From CAZLRH01 sp964562015 (GTDB taxonomy: Bacteria; Verrucomicrobiota; Verrucomicrobiia; Opitutales; JABDGR01), in NCBI GenBank assembly GCA_964562015.1, contig CAZLRH010000004.1, positions 1 through 64,000 of the forward strand: a stretch of DNA of 64,000 nt, given 5' to 3'. A program made the translations under genes and the position numbers. This document shows positions 57,543 to 64,000 of the stretch, one piece after another. Below the pieces are notes generated by a model. The model was given only the letters and a program-made list of their open reading frames with translations. It was not told the origin of the DNA and did not search any database. Every line of letters begins with the position of its first letter. Position 1 is the first letter of the stretch.

Positions 57543-60230
57543 ATGAAACTGCCTCGTCCGCATAGCGGTGGCGCCAGGTGGCTGAACCTCGGGCTCTTGG
57601 CGATGGCGCCCTGGCTCGCCGTCCACGCGATGGCCGCGAGCAGCGCTCCCGAAATGTTGCCCGCGAAATTTGCGGAGGCTACGCCTCTGGAGTGGTCGGT
57701 GCGCATGGCGAAATCGCAGATGGCCCGCCGGCCCGCCGCGCCGCGCTGGGACTATGCGAGCGGGCTGTTCGCGTTATCGCTCCTCCAACTCGGTGAAAAA
57801 ACGGGCGACCCCGTTTACTCTTCATATGCGGAGAAATTGACCGGCAGTTGTGTAAACGCGGAGGGCGTCATCACCGGCTACCGGATGGACGAGTACACCC
57901 TGGATAATATTGCGTCGGGAAAGGTTTTGCTGGCGTTGTATGCAAAATCCCCTGACGCCCGCTACCTCACGGCCCTCCAAACCTTGCGGCGGCAACTCGC
58001 ACAACAGCCGCGCACCGCGAGCGGCGGCTTCTGGCACAAGCAAGTTTATCCGCAGCAAATGTGGCTCGACGGTCTTTACATGGCCGGCCCGTTTTACGCC
58101 CAGTATGGAAAAGTATTCAATGAGCCGGCCGATTTGGACGACGTTTCTAAACAGATCCTGCTGGCGACTGCCCATACTTATGACACTCGCACCGGATTAT
58201 TTTACCACGGCTGGGACGAGAGCTCAAAAATGTTTTGGGCCAACCCGGAGACGGGCCTTTCCGCCAGTTTTTGGGGGCGGGCCGAGGGCTGGCTCGCCAT
58301 GGCGCTCGTGGACTGCCTGGATTTTTTCCCGGAGAATCATCCGCAACGCGCAAAGATTATTGAAGTCCTCACCCGCCTCGCCGACGGCGTCGTAAAATGG
58401 CAGGATCCGAAAACGGGCCTGTGGTGGCAGGTGTTGGACCAGGGTCCGCGCGAAGGCAATTACCTCGAAGCCACCGCGTCGTGCCAGTTCGTTTACGCAC
58501 TGGCCAAGGCCGTCAACCACGGTTACCTGCCGCGCGCGAAATATCTCGACGCGATTTCCCGCGGCTATGCCGGTATCATCCGCGATTTGGTTACGACCAA
58601 TGCCGACGGCTCGATCAATTTGACTCAGTGCTGCTCGGTGGCCGGGCTCGGCGGCTCGCCCTCCAACGGCCATCCGCGAGATGGTACCTTTGCGTATTAC
58701 ATCAGTGAGCGCGTGGTGAGCAATGACCTCAAGGGCGGGGGGCCCTTCATTCTTGCCGGATTGGAAATGGCGGCCTTGCAGGATTCGCCGACTACTGAAA
58801 CTCCTTCTCTTCCCGCGACATCTTCATCAGCCACGACGTCCACTTCTGCGTTGCCCGATCTCACGACGGCGGAAGTGGCGAAGCTGGGATGGGATGCGCT
58901 CCCGCAAATTCTCGCGCATCTGCAAGCACCCGTTTTTCCCGACAAGAATTTCCCCATCACTGATTTCGGCGGCCACGCCGATGGCATGACCGACAACACC
59001 GACGCCATCCGCCGCGCCATCGAGGCCTGCCACAACGCCGGCGGCGGGCATGTCATCATTCCCGACGGCGTCACCCTCACGGGCGCGGTGCATTTGCTCA
59101 GCAATGTGGACCTGCATCTGCATTCCGCCGCCAGCACGCTGAAATTTGTGTACGACCGCAGTAAATATCCCCTCGTGCTCACGCGGTATGAAGGGGTTGA
59201 GGTCATGAATTATTCGCCGCTCATTTATGCGTATGAGCAGCAGAACATCGCCGTCACGGGCGACGGCACACTGGACGGCTCGAGCAGCCGCGGCGAGGGC
59301 TGGTTGTCGGGCGCCTTCATGAACAGCGGCCTGCCGGACAAGCGCGATCCGCCCATCAAGGCCGAGCAGGGCGTCCCCGTCGCCGAACGCATTTACGGGG
59401 ACAAGGGAGCGCTGCGGCCCAATTTTTTCCAGCCCTACCGCTGCACGAACGTCCTCATCGAAGGTGTGCGGGTGCGCAATTCGCCCATGTGGGAAATCCA
59501 TCCCGTCCTCTGCACGAATGTCATCGTGCGCGGGCTCGACATCAACTGCCTCGGCGCGAACAACGACGGCTGCGACCCCGAGTCCTGCAAGTATGTGCTC
59601 ATTGAAAACTGCTCGTTTGCGACCGGCGACGACTGCATCGCCATCAAGGCGGGCAAGAATGCCGACGGCCGCCGCGTCAACGTGCCGTGCGAATTTGTCG
59701 TCATCCGCCAATGCCTGATGCCGACGGGCCACGGCTCCATCACCATGGGCAGCGAGTGCACCGGGGGCATCCGCAATGTTTTTGCCGAGAACTGCCGCAT
59801 GGACAGCGCCAGCCTGACTTCCATCGTGCGTTTTAAAAACAATGCCGGACGCGGCGGCACCATTGAAAACATCTACGTACGCAATCTCGACGTCGGTCGC
59901 ATCGGCGGCACGAGCACCGCCGCGCTCTCCATTCAGTACGCCTACGCGCAAGACCCCGAAGGCTCGTTCATCCCGGTATTGCGCAATGTCAACCTCACCA
60001 ATATCAAGTGCGCCAACATTCCGCGCGTGGTGAGCATCGAAGCCGTGCCCACCGCCGTGATCGAAGGCATCCATCTCGATAATTGCGTCATGGCTGGCGC
60101 TGACCCCGCTGCTCTCTTGCAGTACCCCGGCCTCGTCACTTTTAATAACGTCACGATCTTGCCGGCGGGCGCGGACATCGGCGCGCCCGTGGCCCAATTC
60201 CCCGCCGCTCCCGCCCACCCCACCCCTTAA
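57543..60230 (+). CDS. GH105-GH28 fusion: unsaturated rhamnogalacturonyl hydrolase plus polygalacturonase
   Basis: This 895-residue exported protein has two catalytic domains. After the signal peptide, the GH105 (YteR-like) part spans about 45-415. It has MDEYTLDNIASGKVLLALY, MWLDGLYMAGPFYAQYG (D176, the likely acid), SFWGRAEGWLAMALVDCL and DQGPREGNYLEATASCQFVY. A Ser/Thr/Pro linker (about 415-440) leads to GH28, about 465-880. The GH28 motifs are all visible: NNDGCD (D675), GDDC (D696, D697), GHG (729-731) and RFK (763-765). It could trim pectic galacturonan and remove unsaturated end residues with one chain. Confidence 0.9.
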   Translation: MKLPRPHSGGARWLNLGLLAMAPWLAVHAMAASSAPEMLPAKFAEATPLEWSVRMAKSQMARRPAAPRWDYASGLFALSLLQLGEKTGDPVYSSYAEKLTGSCVNAEGVITGYRMDEYTLDNIASGKVLLALYAKSPDARYLTALQTLRRQLAQQPRTASGGFWHKQVYPQQMWLDGLYMAGPFYAQYGKVFNEPADLDDVSKQILLATAHTYDTRTGLFYHGWDESSKMFWANPETGLSASFWGRAEGWLAMALVDCLDFFPENHPQRAKIIEVLTRLADGVVKWQDPKTGLWWQVLDQGPREGNYLEATASCQFVYALAKAVNHGYLPRAKYLDAISRGYAGIIRDLVTTNADGSINLTQCCSVAGLGGSPSNGHPRDGTFAYYISERVVSNDLKGGGPFILAGLEMAALQDSPTTETPSLPATSSSATTSTSALPDLTTAEVAKLGWDALPQILAHLQAPVFPDKNFPITDFGGHADGMTDNTDAIRRAIEACHNAGGGHVIIPDGVTLTGAVHLLSNVDLHLHSAASTLKFVYDRSKYPLVLTRYEGVEVMNYSPLIYAYEQQNIAVTGDGTLDGSSSRGEGWLSGAFMNSGLPDKRDPPIKAEQGVPVAERIYGDKGALRPNFFQPYRCTNVLIEGVRVRNSPMWEIHPVLCTNVIVRGLDINCLGANNDGCDPESCKYVLIENCSFATGDDCIAIKAGKNADGRRVNVPCEFVVIRQCLMPTGHGSITMGSECTGGIRNVFAENCRMDSASLTSIVRFKNNAGRGGTIENIYVRNLDVGRIGGTSTAALSIQYAYAQDPEGSFIPVLRNVNLTNIKCANIPRVVSIEAVPTAVIEGIHLDNCVMAGADPAALLQYPGLVTFNNVTILPAGADIGAPVAQFPAAPAHPTP

Positions 60231-60242
60231 TCGATTTTTCCC

Positions 60243-61574
60243 ATGACCACCCCTGAACGCATTGGCAAATATCGCTGGGTCATCTGTGCCCTGCTATTTT
60301 TTGCCACCACCATCAATTACATGGATCGCCAAATCCTTGCTCTTATCAAGGGGATTCTCGACGACCAGTTAAAATGGACCAACGAGGAATACGGCTGGGT
60401 CAATTCGGCCTTTCAAGGCGCCTATGGGGTGGGTCTCCTCGCCTTTGGCTGGTTCATCGACAAGTTCGGCACCAAAATCGGTTATGCCGTATCCATTGCG
60501 GCGTGGAGCGTGGCGGCCATCGGGCACTCCTTGGTCGGCAGCGTGACCGGCTTCGTCACCGCCCGCATCGCGCTGGGCTTGGGTGAGGGCGGCAACTTTC
60601 CTTCCGCCATCAAGACGGTGGCGATGTGGTTTCCCAAAAAGGAACGGGCACTGGCCACGAGCATTTTCAATTCCGGCACCAACGTGGGCGCCATCGTGGC
60701 TCCGGCCACCGTGCCGTTTATCGCGCTCACCTGGGGCTGGCAGTCGGCCTTCGTGGCCGCGGGCATTGCCGGATTTATCTGGCTGTTTTTCTGGATTCCC
60801 TTTTACGACCTGCCGGACAAAATCAAGCAGCTCAGCCCTGCCGAACGGGCGTACATTCATAGTGACACCGACGAACAGGCGGCGGACCAGAGTTTTAAGA
60901 TTTCCTGGGGCAGCCTTCTCGGCTACCGCCAGACCTGGTCGTTCATTCTCGCCAAGTTTATCACCGATCCCGTGTGGTGGTTCTATCTCACCTGGTTGCC
61001 GGACTATTTTAAGCAGACTCGCGATCTTGACATCAAGAAGAGTTGGATTTTCCTGGTTACCATTTACGCCATTATCACCGTGCTGAGCATCGGTGGCGGC
61101 TGGGTCACCGGGTATCTCACCAAGCTGGGCTGGAGCGTCACCCGCGCACGTAAAACCGGCATGTTTGTTTTTGCGCTGCTGGTGCTGCCCATTTTTGCGG
61201 CGACAAGCGTGGGGAATTGGACGGCGGTCCTGCTCATCTCGCTGGCGGGCTCGGCCCACCAAGCCTGGTCGGCCAATCTTTTTACAACGGTCTCGGACAT
61301 GTTTCCGAAGCGCGCCGTGGCCTCCGTCACCGGCATTGGCGGCATGGCCGGCGCTGCGGGGGGCATGATGTTTCCCGTGCTAGCGGGCAAGCTGCTGGAC
61401 CACTACAAGGCGGCGAACAATATCACTGGCGGTTACACGATTCTCTTTTGCGTCTGCGCCTTTGCCTACTTGGTGGCGTTCTTGCTCAATCACCTCTGCG
61501 CTCCAAAGTTTGAGCCGTTCAAGCTGGACGGCGATCAAAGCCTGGGCCCCGCCAGCCCCGCCCTTCCACACTAG
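60243..61574 (+). CDS. ExuT-type hexuronate MFS transporter
   Basis: This is a 443-residue twelve-helix anion:cation symporter. The N-terminus reads GKYRWVICALLFFATTINYM followed by DRQILAL, the hallmark of the ExuT/GarP branch. GWFIDKFGTKIGYAVSIAAW, GLGEGGNFPSAIKTVAMWFP and RALATSIFNSGTNVGAIVAP follow. It should import galacturonate or glucuronate with protons. It follows the GH105-GH28 gene by 12 bases and precedes the GH43 gene by 4 bases, so it is part of the same operon. Confidence 0.92.
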   Translation: MTTPERIGKYRWVICALLFFATTINYMDRQILALIKGILDDQLKWTNEEYGWVNSAFQGAYGVGLLAFGWFIDKFGTKIGYAVSIAAWSVAAIGHSLVGSVTGFVTARIALGLGEGGNFPSAIKTVAMWFPKKERALATSIFNSGTNVGAIVAPATVPFIALTWGWQSAFVAAGIAGFIWLFFWIPFYDLPDKIKQLSPAERAYIHSDTDEQAADQSFKISWGSLLGYRQTWSFILAKFITDPVWWFYLTWLPDYFKQTRDLDIKKSWIFLVTIYAIITVLSIGGGWVTGYLTKLGWSVTRARKTGMFVFALLVLPIFAATSVGNWTAVLLISLAGSAHQAWSANLFTTVSDMFPKRAVASVTGIGGMAGAAGGMMFPVLAGKLLDHYKAANNITGGYTILFCVCAFAYLVAFLLNHLCAPKFEPFKLDGDQSLGPASPALPH

Positions 61575-61578
61575 ACCC

Positions 61579-63234
61579 ATGAAGTCCCTCAAGCCCTATC
61601 TTTGCGGCCTGCTGCTTTTCTCTCATGGTTTGGCTTTCGCAGCCGAATCTGCTGCCCCCGCCGCGCCTTGGGTGCCCGATCTCGGGAACGGCACCTACAA
61701 GAATCCGGTCATATACGCAGATTATTCCGACCCGGATGTCTTGCGCGTCGGCACTGATTACTATCTCGTCGCCTCGAGTTTCACCTGCGTGCCGGGCCTG
61801 CCCATCCTGCATTCCAAGGATTTGGTGAACTGGACGATTGTGGGCCATGCGCTGCCGGTGCAGGTGCCCGAGGATCACTTCAATGTCGTGCGCAGCGGCG
61901 GCGGCGTGTGGGCGCCCGCCCTGCGCTTTCATGCTGGAAAATATTATATTTTCTACCCCGATCCGGACTACGGCATCTATGTCGTCACCGCCACCGATCC
62001 GGCGGGTGCATGGAGCAAGCCCGTGCTCGTCCAGGCTGGCAAGGGACTCATTGACCCCTGCCCGCTCTGGGACGACGACGGCAAAGTCTGGCTCGTGCAT
62101 GGCTGGGCCAATTCGCGCTCGGGCCGCAGCAATCTGCTGACGCTCGTGCCGCTCACCGCCGATGCCGCCGCAACGGCCGGCGACGGGCGCGACATAATCA
62201 CCGGCGCGGATTTCAAGGTCACCACCTTGGAAGGCCCCAAGTTCTACAAGCTGAATGGCTTTTATTGGATTTTTGCGCCGGTCGGTGGAGTCACCGGCGG
62301 CACGCAAGCTGTGTTCCGCGCCAAAAATATCGAAGGCCCGTACGAGTATCGCAACGTACTGGCCCGCGGCAACACGCTCACGAACGGCCCGCACCAGGGC
62401 GGTCTCGTCGATACGCCGGACGGCAAGGAATGGTGGTTCGTGCATTTTCAAGACAAGAGCGCGTATGGCCGCATCACCCATCTGGAACCTGTCGTGTGGA
62501 AGGCGGATGGCTGGCCGGTCATGGGAGCGGACGCCGACGGCGACGGCACCGGCGAGCCCGTGCTTACTTCCAAAAAGCCCAACGTCGGCCAGAACTATCC
62601 GCCCGCCGAACCGCAGACTTCGGATGAATTCACTGCATCCACGCTCGGGCTGCAGTGGCAATGGCAGGCCAACCCGCAAAACGGCTGGTACTCGCTCACC
62701 GCCCGTCCCGGCTGGGTGCGCTTATTTGCCCAAATGCCCGCGCCCGGTGGCATCACGCAACAACCCAATTTGCTCCTGCAGAAATTTCCCGCGCCGGAAT
62801 TTGTCGTCACCGTCAAATTGGACCTTCCTCCCGGCGAGGACGGCAGCAGCGCCGGACTCGTCGTGTACGGCCAGCCTTGCGTCCGCCTCATGCTGGCCCA
62901 AACCACGAAAGACGCACGCGTGCTCCAACTTATCAGTCTCGCACCCAACCGCGCCTTGACCGAAACGAGCCCACCGTCTGTGCCGTGGACTGACTCGACC
63001 GCCTATTTGCGCGTGACGGTCACGTCCGGCGCGCTCTGCCAGTTCAGCTATAGTAATGACAATATCACCTTTACGAATTTCGATGTCTCCGTGCCCGTAA
63101 CGGCGGTGCCCGGCAGTTGGATCGGCGCCAAATTCGGTCTCTATATGCTCTCCCCTGACACGTCCCACCCCGTGTACGCGGATTTCGATTGGGTGCACGT
63201 CGAACCGCTGTCCACGGGCGGCCTCGCCAAATAG
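61579..63234 (+). CDS. GH43-family glycoside hydrolase with C-terminal beta-sandwich
   Basis: This 551-residue exported enzyme has a signal peptide ending near LAFAAESA. The five-bladed propeller (about 36-335) opens GNGTYKNPVIYADYSDPDVL, with D51 as candidate base. It then has DYYLVASSFTCVPGLPILHS, the aspartate loop LIDPCPLWDDDGKVWLVHGW, the candidate acid in TLEGPKFYKLNGFYWIFAP, and GPHQGGLVDTPDGKEWWFVH. The C-terminal domain (about 345-545) is a concanavalin-like sandwich (LGLQWQWQANPQNGWYSL). Known members are beta-xylosidases, arabinofuranosidases or galactan side-chain enzymes. In this setting arabinan or galactan side chains of pectin are plausible. The start at 61579 gives the signal peptide. 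Confidence 0.9.
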   Translation: MKSLKPYLCGLLLFSHGLAFAAESAAPAAPWVPDLGNGTYKNPVIYADYSDPDVLRVGTDYYLVASSFTCVPGLPILHSKDLVNWTIVGHALPVQVPEDHFNVVRSGGGVWAPALRFHAGKYYIFYPDPDYGIYVVTATDPAGAWSKPVLVQAGKGLIDPCPLWDDDGKVWLVHGWANSRSGRSNLLTLVPLTADAAATAGDGRDIITGADFKVTTLEGPKFYKLNGFYWIFAPVGGVTGGTQAVFRAKNIEGPYEYRNVLARGNTLTNGPHQGGLVDTPDGKEWWFVHFQDKSAYGRITHLEPVVWKADGWPVMGADADGDGTGEPVLTSKKPNVGQNYPPAEPQTSDEFTASTLGLQWQWQANPQNGWYSLTARPGWVRLFAQMPAPGGITQQPNLLLQKFPAPEFVVTVKLDLPPGEDGSSAGLVVYGQPCVRLMLAQTTKDARVLQLISLAPNRALTETSPPSVPWTDSTAYLRVTVTSGALCQFSYSNDNITFTNFDVSVPVTAVPGSWIGAKFGLYMLSPDTSHPVYADFDWVHVEPLSTGGLAK

Positions 63235-63246
63235 TGGCGGCCAGGC

Positions 63247-64000
63247 CTAAGCGCCCGGCGCTTTCGGCACGGTCGATTTCTCCGGCACTTTGCCCCCGAC
63301 CAACTTATAAACCTCGCTGCCCGCGAGCAAAAAGGCCCCGACGCCGTACGGCGTGGTCGAACTGGCATCAAACGCCTTCGGGGCCGCGCCCACGGGCTGC
63401 ACGTTGCCCACCTTGCCGTCGGCGCCGACGCACTGCACGAGCGCATTCCACGCCCGCAGCACCACGGGCTCGTAAGTCGCGCGGTCGAGGATTCCTTCGT
63501 TGATGCCCCAGGCCATCGCGTAGGTGTCGAAACCCGTGCCACTCGTTTCCTTCTCGGGATGGGCCACGGGGTCGAGCAATCCTGGCCGCCACAATCCGTC
63601 GGACTGTTGGATGGATTTCAATTTTTCCGCCATTTCCTTGAATTGCGCCACGTACTTGGGCCGGTCGGGATAATCCAAGGGCATGTATTGCAACATCCGC
63701 ACCAAGCCGCCCATCACCCAGCCATTGCCGCGCGACCAGAATAGTTTCTGCCCGTTCGGCTCCTTCTGCGTGAAGTAAGTGCTGTCGCGAAAATACAAAT
63801 GCTCCGTCTTGTCGTAGAGATAGTCCGAAGTCACCCACCACAGCCGGTTGGCGAAATCAAGATACTTTTTGTCGCCGGTGATCTTGGCCAGCCGCGCCCA
63901 CGCCGGCGGGTCCATAAACAGTGCATCGCACCACGACCATTTATCCGAGGCACCCGCCTTGCTGAAATTCAAATCATCGTCCTTGGGGCTCGCCATCACG
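63247..64000 (-). CDS. GH105 unsaturated rhamnogalacturonyl hydrolase, 5'-truncated by the window edge
   Basis: The C-terminal ~250 residues of a GH105 enzyme are present, and the frame is open to the window edge. Visible motifs are WSWCDALFMDPPAWARLAKI (catalytic Asp in CDALFM), RDSTYFTQKEPNGQKLFWSR, GNGWVMGGLVRMLQYMP, SDGLWRPGLLDP, GTGFDTYAMAWGINEGIL and the C-terminal YGVGAFLLAGSEVYKL. It removes unsaturated galacturonyl residues from rhamnogalacturonan fragments made by lyases. It is convergent with the GH43 gene (12-base gap) and extends the pectin cluster beyond the window. Whether it has a signal peptide cannot be seen. Confidence 0.93.
   Translation of the reverse strand, partial: VMASPKDDDLNFSKAGASDKWSWCDALFMDPPAWARLAKITGDKKYLDFANRLWWVTSDYLYDKTEHLYFRDSTYFTQKEPNGQKLFWSRGNGWVMGGLVRMLQYMPLDYPDRPKYVAQFKEMAEKLKSIQQSDGLWRPGLLDPVAHPEKETSGTGFDTYAMAWGINEGILDRATYEPVVLRAWNALVQCVGADGKVGNVQPVGAAPKAFDASSTTPYGVGAFLLAGSEVYKLVGGKVPEKSTVPKAPGA

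Noticed and set aside
58827..60218. Minus-strand frame of 463 codons opposite the GH28 domain
   Set aside because: All GH28 catalytic motifs are on the plus strand; this frame is a composition artefact.

Overview
The window is one continuous GC-rich stretch of bacterial chromosome. Gene content points to Verrucomicrobiota, although this is inferred from gene families and not from a marker-gene tree. The evidence is a GroEL with a Gly-Gly-Met tail, a CE15 esterase, DUF6807 and DUF4861 proteins, Gfo/Idh/MocA oxidoreductases paired with TIM-barrel isomerases, a two-protein ABC importer core, and many intergenic CAGAG / CAGATT-type repeats. Both ends are cut: groEL lacks its N-terminus and the last gene, a GH105 hydrolase, lacks its N-terminus.

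1-9.3 kb: the groEL end with a strong terminator, a small membrane protein, a Cache-domain lipoprotein, a CE15 glucuronoyl-esterase-like enzyme, a second lipoprotein, a sulfotransferase, a sodium symporter with a 54-residue MetS-type partner, and an LptF/LptG-family permease. 9.3-18.9 kb: an RlmI-like rRNA methyltransferase, an AAA ATPase, and a signalling block. That block has an HPt protein, a receiver protein and a serine phosphatase with its own kinase-like ATPase domain on the minus strand, and a divergent STAS protein on the plus strand. A beta-propeller protein, a RidA protein, a 2-hydroxyacid dehydrogenase and an ABC ATPase/permease pair follow.

19-34.2 kb: an oxidoreductase/isomerase pair, CtaG, a membrane-anchored SUMF1-like protein, PtsI, DprA, NAD(P)HX repair, AcpS, PdxJ, RuvX, small exported proteins, a glycosyltransferase and an SDR. 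34.4-38.2 kb: a second glycosyltransferase and then five tandem paralogues with a GspG-type pseudopilin core but no prepilin signal. 38.2-45.1 kb: an MFS transporter with a DUF6807 protein, an HtrA-like protease, a methyltransferase, an RluA-type pseudouridine synthase, HisA and tRNA-Thr(UGU).

45.2-64 kb is a pectin / unsaturated-uronate catabolic cluster. It holds an XRE-cupin regulator, KDPG aldolase, a GH88-type hydrolase, an isomerase, two oxidoreductases, KduI, KduD, a DUF4861 protein, a GH105-GH28 fusion, an ExuT-type transporter, a GH43 enzyme and a GH105 enzyme. Together they cut pectic polymer, import uronates and convert them to KDG and KDPG, then to pyruvate and glyceraldehyde-3-phosphate. 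No KDG kinase is present here. The cluster is split near its middle (about 50.7-54.5 kb) by a REP-like element, a RAYT transposase and an AT-rich island with RHS remnants and orphan lipoprotein / membrane genes.

Start codons were moved inward from the longest frame wherever a signal peptide, domain start or neighbouring gene argued for it.
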